Source: Bacteroidota bacterium (GTDB lineage Bacteria > Bacteroidota > Bacteroidia > Cytophagales > Spirosomataceae). From it: DNA of 64,000 bases. Every line of letters starts with the position of its first letter. Positions within the stretch are counted from its first letter, which is position 1. The stretch is taken from positions 1 to 64,000 of the forward strand of contig JAIUOF010000005.1 of the NCBI GenBank assembly GCA_020161355.1. Reading direction: 5' to 3'. A program made the translations under genes and the position numbers. This document shows positions 17,157 to 25,224 of the stretch, piece after piece. The notes under the pieces are model-generated. The model was not told where the DNA came from, made no database searches, and saw only the letters and a program-made list of their open reading frames with translations.

Positions 17157-18704
17157 ATGATGAAAAGAAGAGATTTTGTGAAATTATCTACGCTGAGTGC
17201 AGGTTTTGCACTCGGAAAGGTACCTGTGTGGGCACAAAATCTTCCATCTATGCCTGAACTGGAGGACAGGGTTCTGGTAATAATTCAAATGTTTGGCGGA
17301 AATGACGGCCTCAATACGGTGATTCCTGCTGAAAACGATTTGTATTACTCCAAATTTCGAAAAAGTCTTAATATCCCTAAAAATAAAACCGTTAGGCTTG
17401 GAAATTCAAATGCGTATTTACATTCTTCTCTCAATTCAGGGCCCGGAAATGGGCTCAGCGGACTTTTTAAAGAAGGGAAAGTGGCCGTTTTGCAGGGCGT
17501 GGGCTACCCCAATCCCAATCTCTCGCATTTCAGGTCAACAGATATTTGGTTAAGCGGAAATGTGCCCGTGTCTGATTCAGAAAGACTGGAGTCAGGCTGG
17601 ATTGGGAGCTATCTTTCTTCAAAAGGAAATACAGGCACCGGTGAACATCCTGACTGCCTGAATATAGGCAGTAATTCTTCCCTGATTTTCAGACATAATG
17701 CCGAGAATTTTGGATTGTCGGTAAGTGATCCCGTACAATTTTATGAAAGTGGAAAGGACCTCCTGACTGGTGATAGTTTTGTGGATGGCTCCTCAAAATA
17801 TGCTTCTGAATTTAACTATTTGCTCGATTTAAGCATCAAGTCCAACAAATATTCAAAAGTCGTAAAAGACGCTTTTGATAAGGGGAAAAACACACAAGAT
17901 TATTCAAATGATGGTTTGGTGAGTGAACTTAAATTGGTGGCCCGACTCATTTCAGGCGGCTTAAAAACCAAAGTTTACTTGCTCAATATCAATGGGTTTG
18001 ATACTCATGCGGCCCAAGGAACTACTGACGGCAAGCATGCCGCTTTATTGAAGTCTGTCAATGACTCCATAGCCTGGTTTATGGCCGATCTGAAGGCTCA
18101 GAATTTGTCAAAGAACGTAGTTGGAATGACCATTTCGGAGTTTGGTCGCCGACCTAATGAAAATGAATCCGGTGGGACCGACCACGGTGCGGCAGGAGCA
18201 ATGTTTGTTTTTGGGGATGAAGTAAAAGGCGGGCTTTATGGTAATAATTTTGATTTCAGCAAATTGGATTCCAATAGCGATTTTATTCATCAGTTTGATT
18301 ATCGGGCGGTGTATGATGAGATTCTTTTCAAATGGATGGGCGGGAGTGACACTGCAATAAAATCAGTGCTTCAGAAGCGTTATTCGCATATCCAGGGAGG
18401 AATTTTAAATGATTACCTGGCTACAGGATCACCCTTGGCCAATGACGTACCAACTAATAATACGGTATTTCCCAACCCAACTACGGATGGATTTATTACG
18501 CTCAATTTAAACCTTCCTCAACCAGACAACATTACATTATTTCAAACCACACTTTCCGGTCAAAGACTTTCGGTTTTTCAAAATATTCCTTTACCTACGG
18601 GAACCCATTCATTGCCGGTCCAACTAAAAAATGGAAGGGGAAATTATATTCTGGAAGTTTTTGGGGGAAAAACTCGCCATACTTACAAGGTGATATGGTT
18701 GTAG
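17157..18704 (+). CDS. DUF1501 family protein with Tat signal and T9SS sorting domain
   Basis: About 515 residues from ATG 17157 (ATG 17160 is equally possible; TTG 17151 less likely). The N-terminus KRRDFVKLSTLSAGFALGKV is a twin-arginine signal. The core has DUF1501 features (FGGNDGLNTVIPAENDLYY, GFDTHAAQGTTDGKHAALL, SEFGRRPNENESGGTDHGAA), a sulfatase-like fold. Residues from about 435 (VFPNPTTDGFITLNL ... YKVIWL) form a type A C-terminal sorting domain of the type IX secretion system. The protein is therefore probably folded in the cytoplasm, Tat-exported and then moved to the cell surface. It overlaps the DUF1800 gene. Catalytic role unknown. Confidence 0.9.
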   Translation: MMKRRDFVKLSTLSAGFALGKVPVWAQNLPSMPELEDRVLVIIQMFGGNDGLNTVIPAENDLYYSKFRKSLNIPKNKTVRLGNSNAYLHSSLNSGPGNGLSGLFKEGKVAVLQGVGYPNPNLSHFRSTDIWLSGNVPVSDSERLESGWIGSYLSSKGNTGTGEHPDCLNIGSNSSLIFRHNAENFGLSVSDPVQFYESGKDLLTGDSFVDGSSKYASEFNYLLDLSIKSNKYSKVVKDAFDKGKNTQDYSNDGLVSELKLVARLISGGLKTKVYLLNINGFDTHAAQGTTDGKHAALLKSVNDSIAWFMADLKAQNLSKNVVGMTISEFGRRPNENESGGTDHGAAGAMFVFGDEVKGGLYGNNFDFSKLDSNSDFIHQFDYRAVYDEILFKWMGGSDTAIKSVLQKRYSHIQGGILNDYLATGSPLANDVPTNNTVFPNPTTDGFITLNLNLPQPDNITLFQTTLSGQRLSVFQNIPLPTGTHSLPVQLKNGRGNYILEVFGGKTRHTYKVIWL

Positions 18705-18725
18705 AAAATTATCTTTTCCAGAACT

Positions 18726-19103
18726 TTAATTAGGGGAGAATACTTTCAATTCTTTAATTTTTGAGAACTCCGAATCATTAGATATCAAAGTCATTCCGTT
18801 TACAATAGCAGTAGCGGCGATTATTGCATCAGGGGTTTTGATTTTTCTACTTCTTCTAAGTTTAATGCAATAAGAAATAATATCTTCCGACAGATTAAGA
18901 ATTTTTGAATCATTAATAAACTCTCTTACTATCATTTCTTTTCCTTTGTCGGAATTTACCCAAGAAAAGGCTTCTATTTTAGTAATAACCGGGATTACCG
19001 GGACCTTACCAATAATTTCAGAGATTAAATGCATAGATTTTTCTGAATACTTCTCAGAAAAAAAACCGGAAATAATATTGCTGTCAATCAGGTATTTTTC
19101 CAT
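18726..19103 (-). CDS. PIN-domain toxin (VapC-like)
   Basis: 125 residues. The PIN nuclease acidic residues are visible: D7 (YLIDSNI), E44 (TKIEAFS) and TPDAIIAATA, with a late D near NDSEF. VapC toxins cut tRNA or rRNA; the target here is unknown. Its start overlaps the stop of the upstream small gene by 16 bases, the usual antitoxin-toxin arrangement. It converges with the DUF1501 gene. Confidence 0.85.
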   Translation of the reverse strand: MEKYLIDSNIISGFFSEKYSEKSMHLISEIIGKVPVIPVITKIEAFSWVNSDKGKEMIVREFINDSKILNLSEDIISYCIKLRRSRKIKTPDAIIAATAIVNGMTLISNDSEFSKIKELKVFSPN

Positions 19104-19303
19104 TCTGATCTCAATTTTACAACGTGATTTTTAAATTTTTTAGCATCTTCTTTTGAAAACACACCCCTATATTTATCAGACAAATTGCCTGTTTTCTCAG
19201 AAGTTTTTTCCTTCAACATTTTTATTAAATGTAATTCTTCAAGCTCATGTAGAATACCCATTGCTTTTACATTAGTAACTTCAATTAGAACTGTATTTTC
19301 CAT
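19088..19303 (-). CDS. Putative antitoxin of the PIN-domain toxin
   Basis: 71 residues, encoded immediately upstream of the PIN toxin and overlapping it by 16 bases. The sequence MENTVLIEVTNVKAMGILHE and the basic C-terminal half (KGNLSDKYRGVFSKEDAKKF-like) resemble small antitoxins with an N-terminal strand-helix DNA-binding part and a C-terminal toxin-wrapping tail. I cannot name the antitoxin fold with certainty. Identity rests on position, size and overlap. Confidence 0.7.
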   Translation of the reverse strand: MENTVLIEVTNVKAMGILHELEELHLIKMLKEKTSEKTGNLSDKYRGVFSKEDAKKFKNHVVKLRSEWKNT

Positions 19304-19550
19304 AGTTATTCTATTATTTAACTAAAGTTTCGGAGTAAATTAAAGTACTAAAAGTCAATAATTTAAAATATTTTTTATTTCTCAAAATGCTAAATAGCAG
19401 CATTTTGCCAATTTATAAATAAATTCTAATTGTTCCTTATAATTTTTTTGCAGTCCGTTGAAAAATTTCGCTCTCTTAAGGTTTTTAATAGCCCAAAAAG
19501 TTTTTAGCGAAATTTTTCAGAGGATCATTGCAAAAAAAGTGTTTTTTTTG

Positions 19551-19592
19551 ATTCTTTTTTTTCAAAAAAAAAGAATGCCTGCCTGGCAAGGC
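19551..19592. repeat. T/A hairpin plus GC mini-hairpin, intergenic repeat (copy 2)
   Basis: A 12-bp stem, ATTCTTTTTTTT (19551-19562) with AAAAAAAAGAAT (19565-19576), is followed by GCCT/AGGC (19577-19592). It matches the layout of the repeat at 5426-5470 and lies in the 564-base gap between the toxin-antitoxin pair and the dehydrogenase gene. No gene was found in this gap; the remainder is AT-rich, with two divergent copies of AAATTT-type sequence and the promoter below. Confidence 0.55.
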
Positions 19593-19812
19593 ACACAAAG
19601 TAAATAATTTATTACTGTTTTTAAGTCCGAAACTTTAGTTATTTAATCTCAAGATATACTAAAACTATAATCTTACAAAATATTGAGTTTAATTACAATT
19701 TTCTTAATCTTATATTTTTTAAAATTGGTCTTGTGTTAAGGTTTTTTCAATCAGCTATAATGTCTTTCATTTTCATAGATTTATCTTTAAAAAAATCAAT
19801 TCTATCTAATAA

Positions 19813-19845
19813 TTGTATCAATTTGATATTTTGATACTATTTTTG
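19813..19845 (+). promoter_or_regulatory. Promoter with palindrome in the spacer, upstream of the dehydrogenase-cytochrome gene
   Basis: A -33-like TTG (19813-19815) and a -7 element TATTTTTG (19838-19845) match Bacteroidota promoter rules, 23 bases before the ATG. The spacer holds a perfect inverted repeat GTATCAA (19815-19821) / TTGATAC (19831-19837) with nine bases between. A regulator bound here would cover the promoter, so it is a strong candidate operator. The binding protein is unknown. Confidence 0.5.
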
Positions 19846-19867
19846 GAAAATATCAACCCTTTTTGAA

Positions 19868-22639
19868 ATGTTTAAAATTTATAGTTCAGTAGTACTGAGT
19901 CTTATGGCTTGGTTTGGAATACAAGCCGACAAACCCAACCCTCCTGATTGGAAAAGATTTACAAAAGTGGTGCTCGCCGAAGGCCTCGATGAACCTATGG
20001 AAATGGCATTTTTGCCAGGTAATAAGGTCATAGTTGTGGAAAGGAAAGGTGGTGTTAAAATTATAGATGAAAAGACCAAAGAAGTTTCTGATGCTGGTTT
20101 TATCGAAGTAAACACCAAATACACCAATAAAAAAGGGCAAACCCGTGAAGCTGAGGAGGGTTTGATGGGAATTACCCTTGACCCAAAATTTGCAACCAAC
20201 CATTGGGTTTATCTTTATTATGCTCATCCGAAAGAAGCAAAACATGTGCTTTCGAGGTTTGTTTTGAAAGATGATGCCCTGGTCATGGAGTCTGAAAAGG
20301 TGGTTTTGGAGGTAAAAACCCAAAGAGAAGAATGTTGCCATACCGGTGGAGGTTTAGCCTGGGATAAAGCGGGAAATCTGTTTCTTACCGTTGGAAATAA
20401 TACTGTTAACCCACCTCAAGGTTCGTCAAATCTGGTCGAAACTCCGGGTCATGAAAATGAAGACGACCAAAGAGGTCCCGGAAATACGAATGACTTAAGA
20501 GGTAAAATCCTAAGAATACATCCTGAAGCCAACGGAACTTATACCATTCCTAAAGGAAATCTTTTCCCTGTAGGCACCGAAAAAACCCGCCCGGAAATCT
20601 ATACAATGGGACACAGAAATCCGTGGAGAATAAACGTAGATAATAAAACCGGATATATTTATTGGGGAGAGGTAGGCCCCGATGCCAGCAAAGACTCCAC
20701 CTGGGGGCCTAAGGGCTATGATGAGTTTAATCAGGCAAAAGGACCGGGATTTTTTGGCTGGCCTTATTTTATCGGCAACAATAAGCCTTACAGAAAGTAT
20801 AATTCTGAAACTAAAACCTATGGAGAACCATTTGATCCCAATAACCCGGTAAATAATTCGGTTAATAATACAGGTTTGGTGAATTTGCCGAAACCTGTTC
20901 CTGCTATGCTTTATTATCCTTATGGACAATCTCCTGAATTTCCAGAGTTAGGTACCTCGGGCAGAAGTGCCACGGGTGGCCCGGTGTTCAGAAAAGCTGA
21001 TTTTGTGGGTGCTCCACGTCCCTGGCCTGACTATTATGAGGGTAAATGGCTCATTACTGATTTCATGAGAGGATGGATTTTTGCTATCACGATGGATGAA
21101 AACGGCGATTACCAATCTATGGAAAGGGTATTGCCTGACATGAACTTTAGCTCTGCCATTGATATGGATTTTGGCCCATCGGGCGATATGTATGTGCTGG
21201 AATATGGCTCTGCATGGTTTAGAGGTAATGCCAATTCCAAATTGGTGAAAATCGAATACAATGCAGGAAACAGAAAGCCAACGGCCGTGGCAAGTTCTGA
21301 TAAAAATTCCGGGGCTTTGCCTTTGACTGTAAAGTTTTCGTCTGAAGGATCATCAGATTATGATGATTATGATCAAAATAAACTGACTTATAAATGGAAA
21401 ATTACTGATGCTAAAAAAGCTCAGGTTGCATTACTTTCAGGAAAGGAATCAACTTATACTTTCAAACTTGCCGGAAACTATAATGTGACTTTGGAAGTTA
21501 CCGACACCAAAGGTGCAAAAAACAGCATTTCGATTCCTATTTCTGCCGGTAATGCCGCTCCAGAAATAGACATTCAGTTGAGTTCCTCTAATCAATCTTT
21601 TTATTTTGGGAAAAGTCCAATTGAATATTCTGTAAAGGTAAAAGACAAAGAGGATGGAGAAACTGGTACTAAAATTAAAGGCGATGAAGTAGCTGTTACA
21701 TTTGACTTTATCCCGCAGGGATTTGACCCGATTGAAATTGCAGCCAAACAAAAAAGTGCCGACGACATGGCACAGTATGCAGTGGGACGAAATTTGATTG
21801 AATCATCGGATTGTAAATCTTGTCATCAATATACCACAAAATCCATCGGACCAAGTTATAAAGACGTGGCCGATAAATATACCAAAACCCCTGAAAACAT
21901 GAATTATCTGGTGAAAAAGATAAAAGAAGGCGGAAGTGGGGTATGGGGCGATCACGGCATGAGTGCCCACCCTTCAGTGAGTGACATTGATGCCAAGCGT
22001 ATGGTTGACTATATTTTCAGTCTTGGTGGTTCGGCTGCAAACGTGACCCGTTTGGGACTTACCGGTAAGGTTGACCCCGTGGCACCTACTTATGAAAATG
22101 CCAGCGGAAATTTTGTACTGAGAGCGGCTTATAAAGATAAAGGAGCGGCCAAAACCAAACCTATTCTTTCAGAAAAAATGCTTTATTTAAGGAGCCAGTA
22201 TTTACGTCCGCAGGATTTGAGTGGTTCTTCAAGTGTTCAGATCATCACTACATTATCTTACTCGTTTTCATTTATTGGAGATAAGTCTTATGGTTTTTAT
22301 AAAAATATTGACCTAACCTCTATCAAAGAAGTGGTTGCATTTTTGCAGGTTAACGCAAGAAATGGAGCTGTAGGTGCCAATGTGGAATTAAGGCTTGACA
22401 GTCCATCCGGTAAACTTTTGGGAGTCTCTGAATTTGTTGGAAATAAAGAAGTACCTTTTGAGAGACCACCGGCAGGTGCAGGAGCTGCGGAATGGGCAAG
22501 AGCAAGAAGCACCAAAGCAACCATAAAACTCAATGAGGCGGTAAACGGGAAACACGATGTTTATTTAGTTTTCAGAAACGAAAAAGCACAGAAGACCGAC
22601 ATTTTAGCTCAGTTTAATGAAGTTGGTTTTTTTAATTAA
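19868..22639 (+). CDS. Periplasmic sugar dehydrogenase beta-propeller fused to PKD, cytochrome c and C-terminal carbohydrate-binding-like domain
   Basis: 923 residues. After an N-terminal export segment (IYSSVVLSLMAWFGIQA), residues about 30-460 form a glucose/sorbosone-dehydrogenase type six-bladed propeller (LAEGLDEPMEMAFLPGNKVI, RGPGNTNDLRGKILRIHPEA, EIYTMGHRNPWRI). A PKD domain follows (about 465-560), then a class I cytochrome c with C649-K-S-C-H653 and an axial-Met candidate in DHGMSAHP. The last 200 residues look beta-rich, like a CBM6 or similar module. The protein probably oxidises a sugar or aldose in the periplasm and transfers electrons through its own heme. PQQ dependence is inferred from the family, not seen. 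A strong terminator follows. Confidence 0.85.
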   Translation: MFKIYSSVVLSLMAWFGIQADKPNPPDWKRFTKVVLAEGLDEPMEMAFLPGNKVIVVERKGGVKIIDEKTKEVSDAGFIEVNTKYTNKKGQTREAEEGLMGITLDPKFATNHWVYLYYAHPKEAKHVLSRFVLKDDALVMESEKVVLEVKTQREECCHTGGGLAWDKAGNLFLTVGNNTVNPPQGSSNLVETPGHENEDDQRGPGNTNDLRGKILRIHPEANGTYTIPKGNLFPVGTEKTRPEIYTMGHRNPWRINVDNKTGYIYWGEVGPDASKDSTWGPKGYDEFNQAKGPGFFGWPYFIGNNKPYRKYNSETKTYGEPFDPNNPVNNSVNNTGLVNLPKPVPAMLYYPYGQSPEFPELGTSGRSATGGPVFRKADFVGAPRPWPDYYEGKWLITDFMRGWIFAITMDENGDYQSMERVLPDMNFSSAIDMDFGPSGDMYVLEYGSAWFRGNANSKLVKIEYNAGNRKPTAVASSDKNSGALPLTVKFSSEGSSDYDDYDQNKLTYKWKITDAKKAQVALLSGKESTYTFKLAGNYNVTLEVTDTKGAKNSISIPISAGNAAPEIDIQLSSSNQSFYFGKSPIEYSVKVKDKEDGETGTKIKGDEVAVTFDFIPQGFDPIEIAAKQKSADDMAQYAVGRNLIESSDCKSCHQYTTKSIGPSYKDVADKYTKTPENMNYLVKKIKEGGSGVWGDHGMSAHPSVSDIDAKRMVDYIFSLGGSAANVTRLGLTGKVDPVAPTYENASGNFVLRAAYKDKGAAKTKPILSEKMLYLRSQYLRPQDLSGSSSVQIITTLSYSFSFIGDKSYGFYKNIDLTSIKEVVAFLQVNARNGAVGANVELRLDSPSGKLLGVSEFVGNKEVPFERPPAGAGAAEWARARSTKATIKLNEAVNGKHDVYLVFRNEKAQKTDILAQFNEVGFFN

Positions 22640-22671
22640 TTTTTTATAAAACCTTGATATTTATTACATTA

Positions 22672-22715
22672 AAGAGGGTCTCGTTTCGCTAAAGCGAGGC
22701 CCTCTTCAATTTTTT
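22672..22715 (+). terminator. Rho-independent terminator of the dehydrogenase-cytochrome gene
   Basis: A 12-bp stem AAGAGGGTCTCG (22672-22683) with CGAGGCCCTCTT (22695-22706), one T-G pair, is followed by CAATTTTTTT. It lies 33 bases after the stop codon and ends transcription on the plus strand. Confidence 0.85.
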
Positions 22716-22796
22716 TGAATAAGATTTGTTTTAAATGATTATTTTTATTCCAACTTTCCGGGATAAAAATGTGTCATACACAAAAACAAAATAAAA

Positions 22797-23150
22797 ATGA
22801 ATATCTTAAAAATTCTGGCAATTTGTACTATTGGATTTTTGTCATGTGAAAGTGAAGATGCCGTAAATGGTGAATTACTTTCGGTAAGCTTTAAACCTAC
22901 GCAATGTTCGGAACTCTGGGACAAAGAACCATATACATCACTGGCCGACAATTCGAGGGAAAACAGAATTAAGACTTTTTTGAAAGATAAAGGGATAACC
23001 AATCTGATTGATTTTAAGAAAACCTCCGATTCAAACATTTATTGCCAGGCTTGTGAATGCCCTAGTAATGATAATTTTAGTTTCAAAGTTTCACAATCTG
23101 ACTACGAAAAACTTAAGGCCATTGAGCCTTTTAAAACTATTTTGAAATAA
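22797..23150 (+). CDS. Small lipoprotein of unknown function
   Basis: 117 residues. A lipobox at the end of the signal (TIGFLSCESED, cysteine near residue 17) predicts a lipid-anchored protein. The C-terminal half has a CQACECPSND cysteine cluster and a helix (YEKLKAIEPFKTILK). The family is not one I can name, although short proteins with this FLSCE / CxxCxCP pattern occur in Bacteroidota. Its own start is at 22797, after the terminator of the preceding gene; it is followed by a two-way terminator. Confidence 0.7.
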   Translation: MNILKILAICTIGFLSCESEDAVNGELLSVSFKPTQCSELWDKEPYTSLADNSRENRIKTFLKDKGITNLIDFKKTSDSNIYCQACECPSNDNFSFKVSQSDYEKLKAIEPFKTILK

Positions 23151-23170
23151 TAGCTATTTTTTATCAATAC

Positions 23171-23203
23171 AAAAAAAGTCAGGGATTATACCTGACTTTT
23201 TTT
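23171..23203. terminator. Bidirectional terminator
   Basis: A perfect 13-bp inverted repeat AAAAAAAGTCAGG (23171-23183) / CCTGACTTTTTTT (23191-23203) with a 7-base loop lies between two converging genes. With A-runs on one side and T-runs on the other it works as an intrinsic terminator in both directions. Confidence 0.9.
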
Positions 23204-23213
23204 GTTAATGATT

Positions 23214-25142
23214 TTATTTCAACGAATTTATATAAGCCGCAATAGTGAGGGCATCTTTCCTGGGTACCTGAGGCATGGGAGCCATTTCAGTGGCATAGTC
23301 TGGCCAGTTGCCGGGTTTTGGATTATAAATCAAATCCACGATTTTCTCATTAGAATATCCTCTTTTGGCTACATCTTTAAATGCCGGCCCCACTACTTTT
23401 TTATCAGGTGCATGACAAGCCAGACAAGTGTGTTTTTGCAACAATGGTTTCACAGCAGCATAAGTTATTGGAGTAGTAGTTGATTTCGCCTGAGCATTTT
23501 TACCGTCAGGCGATTTCAGTTCTTTAGTATTGCTAATCTGACTTTTGGGTGTTTTTGTGGCAGAACTGGTAGTTTTCATTTCGTTGGGAGCAAGTTTCTT
23601 GCCTTCAGGTATTGCATTTAAGGTATAATAAACCGTAGGATGAACCAAGCTCCAGGAATTTTCTGCCGACCTGATTCCCTCCAGATTCAACTCATGAATA
23701 TACCATTTCCTCAGACCATCCACTACTATTCTTACTGTACGGCCGTCTTCACTTACTTTTACACCTTTTATTTTCAGGTCTAGTTTATTGACCGGAGGTG
23801 AACCATACACCGGATGATGTTTGTAAATAAAGCTGGTGGCCGCATACGATGCCAGATCTTCTGCCGATTTTATATTAACAGGCATCGTAAATCTGATTTC
23901 AAAACCATCTGGCATTGCTTTACAAGTTTCCATCTCAAAAGGTACCTTGCCGTTCCAAATGAGTCTTTGCAGCCCCTGATTGCGGTCTCCGGCTGAGCCC
24001 CAGCCCCGGTTGGTTTCTCCCACAAACATGGAGCCGTCAGGAGAAAAAGTCATCCTTAAAACCCCTGATTGAAACCCTGACCTGAAATCCCACGCAGCCC
24101 CCTGAAACTCTCCATTTATTTTTTCAAGAAACACCCTCATGATCTTTGATTGACCCTGGTCACCCACAAATAATTGACCCGAAAATGGCCCGAAACCACC
24201 CAATGTTTCATCTTTGATGATTTCAGAATTTGAAATTCCCAGAACTCCATGAGGTAGCCAAACAGCAGGTGTCTGCACTGCCGGATATTTTTCTTTTAGT
24301 TCATATAATAGTTGACCTTTTTCGTTAACTACATTCTCAGGCTTAATGGCATTTCCGTTGGCGTCTCTATTTTTTCGGTTGTCTCGTTCCGCAAAAAACT
24401 GTTGTTCTGTAATTTTCACAGGATGATTGGCATCAACCCATTTAAGATTGGCAGGGTGCCCCACAAATGCCCCTTTTTTTACATGCCATAATCCTCCGGA
24501 GCCCATCCAGTCACCCTGGTTGTCGGTGTAAAACAACTCCCCGTCAATCATTCCCAGTCCGCATGGGGACCTCATCCCCGATGCCCACGGCTCATATTTT
24601 CCGTCAGGATAAATCTTAAAAATAGAACCTCTGGTTTTGGCTTTTGATTCACCACGCCACCATTCTTCATCTCCAAATGCCACATTTCCACTAACAAAAA
24701 AGCTTCCATCAGGTGCGATTTTTGGTCCAAAAGAATATTCATGATAGTGGCCCGAAACTTCCCACGCATGCACAGTTTCAAACAAATCCCCCTTCCCATC
24801 ACCGTTTTTGTCCGTGATTTTAGTCAATTCTCCTCTTTGGGCACAATAAAATGAGCCGTCTTTATAAACCAGACCTAAAACTTCATGCAGTCCCGATGCA
24901 AATTTTCTGAAATAAGGGTTTTTGGAAGAAGGGTTATCCACTATCCAGATTTCCCCACGGCGGGTTGCTAATGCCAGTGAACCTGTGGGTAGCATGGTTA
25001 CTCCACCAACTTCAAGAAGTACTCCTTCCGGCACCGCGAGAGTGGCTATTTTATAAAAATCTTCTTCTTTGGGCGATTCCTGAGCTATCGAAACCACTGT
25101 TGCCATCATTACCCAAAGTACTATATTTAATATTTTCTTCAT
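23214..25142 (-). CDS. Secreted beta-propeller dehydrogenase-like protein with C-terminal cytochrome c
   Basis: 642 residues with a signal peptide (MKKILNIVLWVMMATVVSIA, cleavage after Ala-Gln). A propeller region of sugar/heme-dehydrogenase type covers about residues 30-430 (EVGGVTMLPTGSLALATRRG, GMRSPCGLGMIDGELFYTDN). A long Ser/Thr/Lys linker then leads to a cytochrome c domain at about 560-642 with C573-L-A-C-H577 and Met residues near 620-623. It resembles the planctomycete/Bacteroidota PSD-type membrane-bound dehydrogenase proteins. Together with the fused dehydrogenase at 19.9 kb it suggests a heme-linked oxidation of extracellular sugars or related compounds. Substrate unknown. Confidence 0.8.
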   Translation of the reverse strand: MKKILNIVLWVMMATVVSIAQESPKEEDFYKIATLAVPEGVLLEVGGVTMLPTGSLALATRRGEIWIVDNPSSKNPYFRKFASGLHEVLGLVYKDGSFYCAQRGELTKITDKNGDGKGDLFETVHAWEVSGHYHEYSFGPKIAPDGSFFVSGNVAFGDEEWWRGESKAKTRGSIFKIYPDGKYEPWASGMRSPCGLGMIDGELFYTDNQGDWMGSGGLWHVKKGAFVGHPANLKWVDANHPVKITEQQFFAERDNRKNRDANGNAIKPENVVNEKGQLLYELKEKYPAVQTPAVWLPHGVLGISNSEIIKDETLGGFGPFSGQLFVGDQGQSKIMRVFLEKINGEFQGAAWDFRSGFQSGVLRMTFSPDGSMFVGETNRGWGSAGDRNQGLQRLIWNGKVPFEMETCKAMPDGFEIRFTMPVNIKSAEDLASYAATSFIYKHHPVYGSPPVNKLDLKIKGVKVSEDGRTVRIVVDGLRKWYIHELNLEGIRSAENSWSLVHPTVYYTLNAIPEGKKLAPNEMKTTSSATKTPKSQISNTKELKSPDGKNAQAKSTTTPITYAAVKPLLQKHTCLACHAPDKKVVGPAFKDVAKRGYSNEKIVDLIYNPKPGNWPDYATEMAPMPQVPRKDALTIAAYINSLK

Positions 25143-25224
25143 ATATTTAATATTATAAAGTCTTTATTTTCAACATTTTATTATTTTTTGTTTTAAACTG
25201 ATAACCTTTAATTATTTTCTTCTA

